This document shows, one piece after another, positions 42,354 to 49,861 of a stretch of 64,000 nt of DNA. The DNA comes from Lachnospiraceae bacterium (GTDB lineage Bacteria > Bacillota > Clostridia > Lachnospirales > Lachnospiraceae): the NCBI GenBank assembly GCA_028693165.1, contig JAQUVX010000004.1, positions 124,001 to 188,000 of the forward strand, written 5' to 3'. Within the stretch, counting starts at the first letter, position 1, and each line of letters opens with the position of its first letter. The position numbers and the translations under genes were made by a program. Below the pieces are notes generated by a model. The model saw only the letters and a list, made by a program, of their open reading frames with translations, made no database searches and was not told the DNA's origin.

Positions 42354-43247
42354 ATGAAATTAGTGACATATCAGGTGGAGCAAAAAGTTCGTGTGGGCGT
42401 CCTGAGCGCAGATGATGCGTGGGTATTTCCGATCGAGTCGATCGGGCCGGAATATGAGACGATGCTGGATGCAGTCAAGCAGATGAGCGAATCGGAGATT
42501 CAGCTTCTGGAGTACAGCGCGGGACAGGAGCCTTATTCGATCCGCGGTGCGGCCCGCATGGAGGAAGTGAAGCTGCTGGCGCCGATTCCGGTGCCGGAGC
42601 AGGATGTGATCTGTCTGGGAGTCAATTATATGGATCATGCGGCGGAATCTGCCCGCTTTAAGAAAGAAGAGTTCCACGGCGAGCGCCCCTATGCAGTGTA
42701 TTTTTCCAAACGAGTCAACGAGGCAGTGGCGGACGGCGCAGTGATTCCGTCCCACGCGGAGCTGGTGGACAGTCTGGACTACGAGGCAGAGCTGGCAGTC
42801 ATCATCGGGAAGGACGCGAAGAATGTGGCGCCGGACCAGGTGAAGGATTATATTTTCGGCTACACAATCATGAATGATGTGAGTGCGCGCAATGTGCAGA
42901 CACGTCATAAGCAGTGGTATTTTGGCAAGAGTCTGGATGGCTTCGCGCCGATGGGGCCGTGCATTCTGACGGTGGATTCCATCGCGTATCCGCCATGTCT
43001 GACGGTGCAGTCCTATGTCAACGGGGAGCTGCGTCAGGACAGCAGCACGGAGCATCTGATCTTTGATCTCGATCATGTGGTCAGCGAATTGTCCCAGGGC
43101 ATGACGCTGAAAGCAGGAACCATCATTTCCACCGGAACACCGGCCGGCGTCGGTCTGGGGTTTGATCCGCCGAAGTTTTTAAAGAGCGGCGACGTGGTGG
43201 TCTGTGCGGTAGAAGGAATCGGAACACTGACAAACACAGTAGAATAG
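42354..43247 (+). CDS. Fumarylacetoacetate hydrolase-family enzyme
   Basis: A 297-residue FAH-fold protein with a short N-terminal domain and the catalytic part from about residue 85: GVNYMDHAAE, SKRVNEAVADGAVI, DYEAELAVIIGKD (metal-binding E), NDVSARNVQTRHKQWYFGKSLDGFAPMGP and STGTPAGVG. Family members hydrolyse or decarboxylate acylpyruvates and oxaloacetate; substrate unknown here. CAGGAGG gives the ATG at 42354. It stands alone, followed by a bidirectional terminator. Confidence 0.92.
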   Translation: MKLVTYQVEQKVRVGVLSADDAWVFPIESIGPEYETMLDAVKQMSESEIQLLEYSAGQEPYSIRGAARMEEVKLLAPIPVPEQDVICLGVNYMDHAAESARFKKEEFHGERPYAVYFSKRVNEAVADGAVIPSHAELVDSLDYEAELAVIIGKDAKNVAPDQVKDYIFGYTIMNDVSARNVQTRHKQWYFGKSLDGFAPMGPCILTVDSIAYPPCLTVQSYVNGELRQDSSTEHLIFDLDHVVSELSQGMTLKAGTIISTGTPAGVGLGFDPPKFLKSGDVVVCAVEGIGTLTNTVE

Positions 43248-43263
43248 AAAACAGCAAAAAAGA

Positions 43264-43307
43264 AAAGGCATCGGTCCTGTACGCGTGGTACACGGCCGAT
43301 GCCTTTT
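43264..43307. terminator. Bidirectional terminator between FAH gene and rubrerythrin
   Basis: Perfect arms AAAGGCATCGG and CCGATGCCTTT around an inner GTAC hairpin, flanked by A and T runs, between convergent genes. Confidence 0.85.
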
Positions 43308-43331
43308 ACAAACGATTCAGAAGATTCAAAC

Positions 43332-43868
43332 TTAGTAGTTCTCAGCTTTTCTCTCAAAGTAAGCCTTCGGATGCGCACATACCGGGCAAACTTCCGGAGC
43401 ATCTGCGCCCTCGTGGATGTAACCGCAGTTGCGGCATTTCCAGCCCAGAGGAGCATCGCCCTTGAAGGTGCCGTCTTTCTTTAAGTTATCCAACAGCTGC
43501 AGATAACGTTTCTCATGAGCCGCCTCAACCTTGGCAACCAAACGGAATTTTGCAGCCAGCTCCTTAAAGCCTTCTGCCTCAGCTTCGTTTGCCATGCGAA
43601 CATACATATCAGTCCACTCTGCATTCTCACCGGCAGCAGCGTCGGTCAGGTTCTCTTCTACAGAGCCGATGCCGTGGATCTCTTTGAACCACATCTTTGC
43701 GTGCTCTTTCTCCTGATCGGCAGTCTCCAGATAGAGTGCAGCCATCTGCTCATAGCCAGCCTTCTTGGCTGCGGATGCGTAATAGGTATACTTGTTGCGG
43801 GCCTGGGATTCGCCGGCAAATGCCTCCCAAAGGTTTTTCTCGGTTTGTGTTCCTGCGTACTTAGACAT
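43332..43868 (-). CDS. rbr: Rubrerythrin
   Basis: A 178-residue peroxide-reducing non-haem iron protein. The ferritin-like diiron domain (residues 1-140) has the ligand helices [16 protein letters not shown] and [16 protein letters not shown], then [18 protein letters not shown]; the C-terminal rubredoxin domain has CRNCG and CPVC. Electrons from NADH via rubredoxin reduce hydrogen peroxide. RBS AAAGGAGG precedes the ATG. Its promoter has a palindrome shared with the reverse rubrerythrin and PerR-like genes. Confidence 0.96.
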   Translation of the reverse strand: MSKYAGTQTEKNLWEAFAGESQARNKYTYYASAAKKAGYEQMAALYLETADQEKEHAKMWFKEIHGIGSVEENLTDAAAGENAEWTDMYVRMANEAEAEGFKELAAKFRLVAKVEAAHEKRYLQLLDNLKKDGTFKGDAPLGWKCRNCGYIHEGADAPEVCPVCAHPKAYFERKAENY

Positions 43869-43971
43869 GTGAATATCCTCCTTTAATGATAAATAATACA
43901 TCAGTTCCTTCATTATAGCACAAGTTATCAAAAGATGAAACATGATATTGTGAATAAATTAGAAATTAATA

Positions 43972-43989
43972 ATAGTAACTTTTACTGAT
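43972..43989. promoter_or_regulatory. PerR-like operator of rubrerythrin
   Basis: Palindrome ATAGTAACTTTTACTGAT directly downstream of the -10 box; it shares the arms TAGTAA and TTACT with the sites at 46013 and 46518. Confidence 0.75.
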
Positions 43990-43992
43990 ATT

Positions 43993-44021
43993 AATATACC
44001 ATAGCAGGTAAGATCTGTCAA
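43993..44021 (-). promoter_or_regulatory. Rubrerythrin promoter
   Basis: On the minus strand TTGACA (44021-44016), 17-base spacer, TATATT (43998-43993). The operator begins three bases after the -10 box. Confidence 0.8.
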
Positions 44022-44041
44022 CAAAATCTTATGTAAAAATA

Positions 44042-44533
44042 TTATAAAACGTGGTAATGCGGGATAATGTCCTCGTAGCTGCCGTCCTTCATCAAAAATC
44101 CCTTCGGAATGATGCCGAGCGGAACGAAACCGAGCTTTTGATAGAGCGCAAGTGCCGCGGTGTTGGATCTGACGACGGCGTTGAACTGCAGGATGCCAAA
44201 GCCGATTTCTTCTGCCTTGGCAAGGCAGTGTTTCACCAGATGTTCGCCGACATGCTGTCCGCGGATGTCCTTTTTCACGGCGTAGCTCGCGTTGCAGATA
44301 TGGCCGCAGCGCCCCACGTTGTTGGGATGGAGGATATAGAGGCCGATGATGGCACCGGTTTCTTCTTCGCAGGCAATGCCGGTGAAGGACTGGCTCTCAA
44401 AAAACTCCAGCCCGGTCTGCCCGGTCAGGTAATCAAGCTGCGGAAACGCAACCCCGTCCTCGACAACCTGATTCCAGATCGCGATGGCCTGTGCAGTATC
44501 CTCTTTTTTAAATGGTCTGATTTGAATGTTCAT
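44042..44533 (-). CDS. GNAT-family N-acetyltransferase
   Basis: A 163-residue acetyl-CoA-dependent acetyltransferase. The acetyl-CoA loop is VKKDIRGQHVGEHLVKHCL and the end of the fold SNTAALALYQKLGFVPLGIIPKGF, both typical of GNATs. The acceptor is unknown. The only upstream Shine-Dalgarno candidate (AAGGAAGC) lies some 14 bases away. It is upstream of rubrerythrin in the same direction but behind a separate promoter. Confidence 0.88.
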   Translation of the reverse strand: MNIQIRPFKKEDTAQAIAIWNQVVEDGVAFPQLDYLTGQTGLEFFESQSFTGIACEEETGAIIGLYILHPNNVGRCGHICNASYAVKKDIRGQHVGEHLVKHCLAKAEEIGFGILQFNAVVRSNTAALALYQKLGFVPLGIIPKGFLMKDGSYEDIIPHYHVL

Positions 44534-44674
44534 GATCTTTGCTATGCTTCCTTTCGGCTCAATGTGAAATGATGATGCATGGAATTCTTCAAAAAATCAG
44601 TATAACAAATTCTGAACGGTTTTGAAAGAGGCAATTGGAACGACTGGCCGAATTAATTGGCCGAACAGGGGTGG

Positions 44675-44995
44675 TCAGAGAATCGAAATGATCTTCAGCA
44701 CCTTTTCCTTTTTTTCACTGTCACAGCCTTTTATAGCGCGAAGGATCTCATTATCCAGGGCGAGGGAGGCATTTTCGTATTGATTGGATAACAGATAATC
44801 GATGCTGGTGTTGAGGGCGTTTGCGATGGCAAGCAGTGTGATGAGGGAGACTTTGGTGTGGCAGTTTTCGACATTACTGATATGACTCACGTTGCATCCG
44901 ACGGCCTGCGCGAGATTATCTTGGGTCATTTTTTTGCTGATACGAAGACTTTTTATGCGAAATCCGAGCTTTTCATAATCGATGGTTGGCTGCAA
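44675..44995 (-). CDS. Small XRE-family regulator
   Basis: A 106-residue helix-turn-helix protein (LGFRIKSLRISKKMTQDNLAQAVGCNVSHISNVENCHTKVSL...) with a short helical C-terminus. The start is TTG with GAGGTG upstream. It is divergent from a 58-codon small gene (45115-45291), which may be its target or partner. Confidence 0.85.
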   Translation of the reverse strand: MQPTIDYEKLGFRIKSLRISKKMTQDNLAQAVGCNVSHISNVENCHTKVSLITLLAIANALNTSIDYLLSNQYENASLALDNEILRAIKGCDSEKKEKVLKIISIL

Positions 44996-45114
44996 TTAGG
45001 ACACCTCACTTTACCTGTGAAAATATATTTATGGTCTAATTGTAATGTTTAAGCGTCTGTGATAGAATAATCCATATAAGTAAAAAGTATTTACATGGAC
45101 AAGCGAGGTGGACT

Positions 45115-45291
45115 ATGAAATATAAGTTGGTGAAGGTGCTGCAGCAGGGTAAGGCTGTGAATCTGTGCCTGTATCAGGAGCCGAGCGGGAGAGAAGTTAA
45201 GGGACTGAGTGCCGCGGACGGGAATTCTCCGATTTTGATTGGGGAGGATGCGTACGTGGAGCGGATGTTTCTGGAGGTTAATGGGGAGTGA
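45115..45291 (+). CDS. 58-residue small protein
   Basis: MKYKLVKVLQQGKAVNLCLYQEP... is a complete short frame with a good RBS (GCGAGGTGG) and protein-like composition: beta-strand-like start, SGREVKGLSAADG turn, acidic C-terminus. It ends just before a strong terminator. I do not know the family. It is divergent from the XRE gene, an arrangement often used for autoregulated small modules. Confidence 0.6.
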   Translation: MKYKLVKVLQQGKAVNLCLYQEPSGREVKGLSAADGNSPILIGEDAYVERMFLEVNGE

Positions 45292-45312
45292 ATGAGAAGA
45301 AGCATGATAAAT

Positions 45313-45360
45313 AAAAAAGTGGCCCGTCAGAACGTACATGTTCTGTCGGACCACTTTTTC
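45313..45360. terminator. Bidirectional terminator between small gene and reverse rubrerythrin
   Basis: Stem AAAAAGTGG(C)CCG(T)CAGAAC with GTTCTG(T)CGG(A)CCACTTTTT, loop GTACAT. Confidence 0.88.
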
Positions 45361-45383
45361 TATGCTATCGTATGGCTTATAAC

Positions 45384-45926
45384 TTAGCCAAAGTATCTCT
45401 TCAGCAGACCCTCGAATGCTTTGCCGTGTCTTGCCTCGTCTTTTGCCATCTCATGAACGGTGTCATGGATTGCATCCAGATCAGCAGCTTTTGCACGCTT
45501 AGCCAGGTCGAACTTACCAGCGGTAGCGCCGTTCTCAGCCTCAACACGCAGCTCAAGGTTCTTCTTGGTGCTGTTGGTTACGCACTCGCCGAGCAGCTCT
45601 GCGAATTTTGCTGCATGCTCTGCCTCTTCGTAAGCAGCTTTCTCATAGTACATACCGATCTCCGGAAGACCTTCTCTGTGAGCAACTCTTGCCATAGCCA
45701 GGTACATACCAACCTCGGAGCACTCGCCCTCGAAGTTTGCTCTCAAATCCATCATGATATCTTCGCTGGAACCCTGTGCAACGCCTACTACGTGCTCAGC
45801 AGCCCAGGTCTTCTCTTCACTCTGCTCGATAAACTTGGAAGCCGGAACCTTACATACTGGACAGAACTCCGGAGCAGCCTCACCTTCAAATACATAACCA
45901 CATACAGAACAAACCCATTTTTTCAT
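45384..45926 (-). CDS. Reverse rubrerythrin
   Basis: A 180-residue peroxide reductase with the domain order turned round: the rubredoxin-like site ([20 protein letters not shown]) is N-terminal and the diiron ferritin-like domain ([56 protein letters not shown]) follows. Clostridia use this form as a main NADH peroxidase component. Its promoter is of the same design as those of rubrerythrin and the PerR-like gene. Confidence 0.95.
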   Translation of the reverse strand: MKKWVCSVCGYVFEGEAAPEFCPVCKVPASKFIEQSEEKTWAAEHVVGVAQGSSEDIMMDLRANFEGECSEVGMYLAMARVAHREGLPEIGMYYEKAAYEEAEHAAKFAELLGECVTNSTKKNLELRVEAENGATAGKFDLAKRAKAADLDAIHDTVHEMAKDEARHGKAFEGLLKRYFG

Positions 45927-46012
45927 CGCTCAAATCTCCTTTTTCTTTAAATTATAGTTTTAGTTTTTTTAAATCAACCTTACATGTGAATGTTGTCAGC
46001 AACAAATTGATA

Positions 46013-46030
46013 TTAGTAATTGTTACTGAT
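46013..46030. promoter_or_regulatory. PerR-like operator of reverse rubrerythrin
   Basis: Palindrome TTAGTAATTGTTACTGAT placed just after the -10 box, the same position as in the two sister promoters. Confidence 0.78.
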
Positions 46031-46033
46031 ATT

Positions 46034-46062
46034 AATTTAGCACAACTCTTCGTGAATGTCAA
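46034..46062 (-). promoter_or_regulatory. Reverse rubrerythrin promoter
   Basis: On the minus strand TTGACA (46062-46057), 17-base spacer, TAAATT (46039-46034). Confidence 0.8.
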
Positions 46063-46092
46063 CTGCTTTTTAAAACTTTTTCAAAAACTTTT

Positions 46093-46488
46093 TTAATGCG
46101 TCTGTGCCTTCTGGCAATCACCGCAGCTTCCATAGAAATAGATTGCATGGCTGTCCACGCGCCCGCCGGCGTGTGTCTGTGCCAGCTGGTTCAAATCACC
46201 GATCTGTTCCATCGGAAGATCCAGAACCCTGCCGCAGTCCTGACATACAAAATGGTAGTGGGGGCTGGTGTCGGCATCAAAATGATCTTTGCCATCCCCG
46301 CAGGTCAGCTTGCGAATCTCACCCAGTTCAACCAGCAGATTCAGATTCCGATAGACCGTACCCAGACTGATGTTCGGATACTCCTCGCGGATGGTGGAGT
46401 ATAAAACGTCTGCAGTCGGATGGTCATGACGGCTCATCAGGCATGCTTTGATTGATTCCCTCTGACGGCTATACTTTAACGTCTTCAT
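46093..46488 (-). CDS. perR: Fur/PerR-family repressor
   Basis: A 131-residue metal-dependent repressor. The winged helix (YSRQRESIKACLMSRHDHPTADVLYSTIREEYPNISLGTVYRNLNLLVELGEI) is typical; the dimer part has the regulatory metal site around HFDADTSPHYHF and a structural zinc site from CQDC and CGDC. The short length, the link to rubrerythrins and the shared operator indicate PerR (peroxide sensing by Fe-catalysed histidine oxidation) rather than Fur. The start at 46488 has AAGGAG upstream. Confidence 0.88.
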   Translation of the reverse strand: MKTLKYSRQRESIKACLMSRHDHPTADVLYSTIREEYPNISLGTVYRNLNLLVELGEIRKLTCGDGKDHFDADTSPHYHFVCQDCGRVLDLPMEQIGDLNQLAQTHAGGRVDSHAIYFYGSCGDCQKAQTH

Positions 46489-46517
46489 AATCAGCTCCTT
46501 CATCATGAATTAAGATA

Positions 46518-46535
46518 ATAGTAATTGTTACTATA
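46518..46535. promoter_or_regulatory. PerR-like operator of the perR gene
   Basis: Near-perfect palindrome ATAGTAATTGTTACTATA two to four bases downstream of the -10 box; indicates autorepression. Confidence 0.8.
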
Positions 46536-46538
46536 TCC

Positions 46539-46567
46539 ATAATAAAAGAAACCAGACGAAAAGTCAA
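46539..46567 (-). promoter_or_regulatory. perR promoter
   Basis: On the minus strand TTGACT (46567-46562), 17-base spacer, TATTAT (46544-46539). Confidence 0.78.
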
Positions 46568-46590
46568 GAAAAAATTAATCCAATCCTTCT

Positions 46591-47529
46591 CTAAATGGTT
46601 TCTTTTGCGATTTGAATAAATTCCCGGGTGGCCTGGGACATATAATGCCCCTTGTGATAGCCGATCGCCAGCACGCCGTGGGCTTTGGAGTAATCCAGAG
46701 AATAGAAATTCAGAGGGAGCTGTTCCTTGAATTTCTGCTGGATCGCCTCATGACCGGAAATGAACATCTTCGGATAGAAGGTAATGCCCATGCCCTTGAA
46801 GGCAAGCGCCAGCACGGTCTCGATATTCTCGGTCTCCAGGGCGATGTGTGGGGTGATCTGTGCTTCTTCAAACATCTCATCGGCGATGGTGCGCACACGG
46901 TTGCCGGGATTGATCAGCAGGAACGGGCATTCGCTGAGCAAAGAAAGATCCACATGCCGGGTCAGCTGTGCCTTGATCTCCTCGAGGCGTCCGGGGAATG
47001 CGCGCTCCAGCACTTCGTCCGACACGGCCAGAAGGATCTCCTCCTCACAGACCGGGACGGTCTCCACGTTCTCCACGCGGAAAGGAAGCATGTCAATGAT
47101 CAGGTCCACATCGCCGTGGAGCAGATCGCCTGCAAGCTCGGAGGAATTGCCCTCCACGAGACGCAGATCAATGTTAGGGAAACGTTCTTTATAAACAGGA
47201 AGAATCTCAGGCAGAATCACGCGGCCGCGTGTGTGCGAGAGACCGATGGTCAGCTGGCCTACGGAGAAATCCTTGATGTCGGCAAGCTCCCGGTAGGTCT
47301 CGTCCCGCAGCTCCAGCATCTGGCGTGTCTTGGCTTTCAGCGCCTGTCCGGCGTAGGTCAGCGTCAGCGGCGTGGTGCGGTTGAAGAGGACAACATCAAA
47401 TTCTTTCTCCATATTCGAGATGTGGTTGCTTAAGGACTGCTGGGAGATGAACAGGCGCTTGGCGGCCTTCGTGAAATTCAGTTCCTCTGCAGCGACCAGA
47501 AAATACTCCAGATTCAAAAAATTAATCAT
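46591..47529 (-). CDS. LysR-family transcriptional regulator
   Basis: A 312-residue activator/repressor with an N-terminal helix-turn-helix (FLVAAEELNFTKAAKRLFISQQSLSNHISNMEKEF) and a periplasmic-binding-like co-inducer domain (about residues 90-300). The inducer and targets are unknown. It overlaps the PHP gene by eight bases, so both are made from one transcript, with the PHP gene first. Confidence 0.92.
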   Translation of the reverse strand: MINFLNLEYFLVAAEELNFTKAAKRLFISQQSLSNHISNMEKEFDVVLFNRTTPLTLTYAGQALKAKTRQMLELRDETYRELADIKDFSVGQLTIGLSHTRGRVILPEILPVYKERFPNIDLRLVEGNSSELAGDLLHGDVDLIIDMLPFRVENVETVPVCEEEILLAVSDEVLERAFPGRLEEIKAQLTRHVDLSLLSECPFLLINPGNRVRTIADEMFEEAQITPHIALETENIETVLALAFKGMGITFYPKMFISGHEAIQQKFKEQLPLNFYSLDYSKAHGVLAIGYHKGHYMSQATREFIQIAKETI

Positions 47530-48271
47530 CGGTAGTGCCTCCCATATAAATCGGCTGTTTCAGCCATGGAATAAATGCAGCAGCTTTTTCGATCGAGGTG
47601 TTGACCACCAGCTCTTCCGGGAAATCAATTTCCTGCAAAAGTGCCTGAGCGCGGGTGTGATTGCCCACATCGACTTCACAGTGTGCGTCGCTGTTTAAGA
47701 TGATGGAAACCTGATACTGCCTGCACAACTCCAGCATTTTTAAATAATTCTCATGGGCGTTTAGGCGGTTGGACTGCGGGTGAAGGGAGCTGTTGTTGAC
47801 CTCCAAAAGGACGTGCTCCTCCTTCGCGGCACAGACCAGTGTCTCGTAGTCGATCGGAAAACGTCCGTCGTCCGGATGCCCGATGATCTGAATCGCCGGA
47901 TTCCTGATCGCGCCGAGATAGGCGGCGGTGTTCTGTGCGACGGTGCCTTTGCTGTAGCAGGGCTCGTGGATGCTGGCGACCGCGTAGTCCAGGCCGCTTA
48001 GGTAGCGGGGACCGAGATCAATATTGCCCTCATGATCCAGAATGTTCAGCTCACAGCCCATCATCAGCCGGATGCCGAAGAGTTCGCGCGGGATCACCTT
48101 AAAATTAATGAAGTGAAAGGGATGACAGGCACCGGGAATCTTTGGTGCATGATCGGTAACACCGAGGAGCTTTACCCCTTTTTCGGAGGCGGAGCGGGCC
48201 ATCTCATAAAGCGTGTTGTACGCATGTCCGCTGGCCGTGGTGTGTGTGTGCAAGTCTAAAATATCGTCCAT
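47522..48271 (-). CDS. PHP-domain phosphoesterase (YcdX-like)
   Basis: A 249-residue metal-dependent phosphatase. Metal ligands are visible in DLHTHTTASGHAY, GVTDHAP, ASIHEP, IGHPDDGRF and NSDAHCEV, the nine-ligand set of YcdX-like three-zinc PHP enzymes. Substrate unknown. I chose the ATG at 48271 because it places the first motif seven residues from the N-terminus; no good RBS is visible there, and an alternative start at 48331 exists. Confidence 0.88.
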   Translation of the reverse strand: MDDILDLHTHTTASGHAYNTLYEMARSASEKGVKLLGVTDHAPKIPGACHPFHFINFKVIPRELFGIRLMMGCELNILDHEGNIDLGPRYLSGLDYAVASIHEPCYSKGTVAQNTAAYLGAIRNPAIQIIGHPDDGRFPIDYETLVCAAKEEHVLLEVNNSSLHPQSNRLNAHENYLKMLELCRQYQVSIILNSDAHCEVDVGNHTRAQALLQEIDFPEELVVNTSIEKAAAFIPWLKQPIYMGGTTDD

Positions 48272-48435
48272 ATTAAGTACCCTAAAAAGTCCTTTCTGCG
48301 GAAAAATCTCCAAGTGCCCCAAGTATAGCACACTTTCTTATAGAAAACTATAGAAAAAAGCTTGGAAATGTGGTAAAGTCAACGTATCTGTCGGTAATAT
48401 GCCCGGCAATCAGAAAACGGTAAGGAGAGTTAAAG

Positions 48436-49155
48436 ATGAGCGAAGAAATGAAAGAAACTATGGATGATTTTGCCAGTGAGCTGGAGGCATCGTATAAGGA
48501 GTTTGACGAGCGCCGCAAAACCTATCAGGAGCCGGAAGGACCGAATGCAGAGAAGTGGGCAGAGCTTGCTCAGATGCTGGAGGAGAAGACGGTACTCAAG
48601 GTAAAGGTGAAAGAGGCGGTCAAGGGCGGCCTGGTAGCTTATGTAGATGAGCTTCAGGGCTTTATCCCGGCATCTCAGATTTCGACCCAGTATGTGGAGA
48701 AGCTGGAGGACTGGATTGGCAAATCACTGGAGGTACTTCCGATTACGGTAGATCCGGAGAAGCGCAAACTGGTGCTGTCCGGCAAAGCAGTGATGAAGGC
48801 GCAGGAGGATGCCGAGAAGGCACAGAAGCTGGCTGAGATCAAGGTTGGCGCTGTGGTGGAAGGTACCGTGGAGAGCCTGAAGGATTACGGTGCATTTGTG
48901 AAGCTGGAGAGCGGTCTGACCGGACTGCTGCATGTTTCCCAGATCAGCAACCAGAGAATCAAACATCCGAGCGTTGTCCTGAAAGAGGGACAGAAGGTGA
49001 CTGCGAAGATCATTGCGGCAGGCGATGGCAAGATCAGCCTGAGCATGAAGGCGCTGGAGAGCGCAGTTCAGGAAAAAGAAGAAGTATTTGATTATAAAGA
49101 GGACGGCGCAGCAACCACAGGGCTGGGCGCACTGCTGAAGGGCCTGAAGCTGTAA
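48436..49155 (+). CDS. S1 RNA-binding domain protein
   Basis: A 239-residue protein with two S1 OB-fold domains (about 50-120, KVKVKEAVKGGLVAYVDELQGFIPASQIS; about 135-205, GAVVEGTVESLKDYGAFVKLESGLTGLLHVSQIS) and acidic ends. It resembles a shortened ribosomal protein S1 as found in Firmicutes, and may help ribosomes bind mRNA or serve RNA turnover. RBS AAGGAGAG precedes the ATG. The alarmone synthetase follows 35 bases on. Confidence 0.9.
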   Translation: MSEEMKETMDDFASELEASYKEFDERRKTYQEPEGPNAEKWAELAQMLEEKTVLKVKVKEAVKGGLVAYVDELQGFIPASQISTQYVEKLEDWIGKSLEVLPITVDPEKRKLVLSGKAVMKAQEDAEKAQKLAEIKVGAVVEGTVESLKDYGAFVKLESGLTGLLHVSQISNQRIKHPSVVLKEGQKVTAKIIAAGDGKISLSMKALESAVQEKEEVFDYKEDGAATTGLGALLKGLKL

Positions 49156-49190
49156 GCCGATCCGTGAATGAGAGTGAAGGAGGGATAGCG

Positions 49191-49847
49191 ATGTTTGATA
49201 TCCCCAGATCCTACAGCCAGCTGGATCAATGGAATTCGGTTATGTTTCTCTATGATTCAGCGCTGAAAGAGATTAGTACAAAGATTGATATTCTGAATCA
49301 GGAGTTTGTCCATATCTATGGGCATACTCCGATTGAGCATATCAAGTCCCGTTTAAAGACCCCGGAAAGCATTGTCAAGAAGCTGAAACGGGACGGGCAT
49401 GAAGTGACGATTGAAAATATGGTAGAGAAGCTAAGCGATATCGCCGGGATTCGCATCATCTGTTCGTTTAATCAGGATATTTATCAGATTGCGGACATGA
49501 TTGCCAGTCATAAGGACGTGACGGTTCTCTATGTCAAGGACTACATCAAGCAGCCAAAGCCAAACGGCTACAAGAGCTATCACATGGTTGTGACGATTCC
49601 GATCTATCTCACGGAGGGGCCGGTCGACACGAAGGTGGAGATTCAGATCCGGACGGTGGCGATGGATTTCTGGGCGAGCCTGGAACACAAGATTTATTAC
49701 AAATTTGAGGGAAATGCTCCGGCTTTTCTGCAGGCAGAGCTGAAAGCCTGCGCAGATATGGTAGACATGCTGGATGCCAAGATGTTCTCCCTGAATCAGT
49801 CGATTCTGGCTGAGGGGGACGCGCTGGACAAAAAGCAGAGAGAGTAA
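49191..49847 (+). CDS. Small alarmone synthetase (RelQ/YjbM-like)
   Basis: A 218-residue stand-alone RelA/SpoT synthetase domain that makes (p)ppGpp. Motifs DIAGIRIICSF, KPNGYKSYHMVV and VEIQIRTVAMDFWASLEHKIYYK are intact; no hydrolase, TGS or ACT domain is present. The start at 49191 has GAAGGAGGG upstream. Likely co-transcribed with the S1 gene; the GDPD gene follows 14 bases later. An HD protein resembling alarmone hydrolases is encoded at 23982-24515. Confidence 0.93.
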   Translation: MFDIPRSYSQLDQWNSVMFLYDSALKEISTKIDILNQEFVHIYGHTPIEHIKSRLKTPESIVKKLKRDGHEVTIENMVEKLSDIAGIRIICSFNQDIYQIADMIASHKDVTVLYVKDYIKQPKPNGYKSYHMVVTIPIYLTEGPVDTKVEIQIRTVAMDFWASLEHKIYYKFEGNAPAFLQAELKACADMVDMLDAKMFSLNQSILAEGDALDKKQRE

Positions 49848-49861
49848 GTGAAGATACCCAT

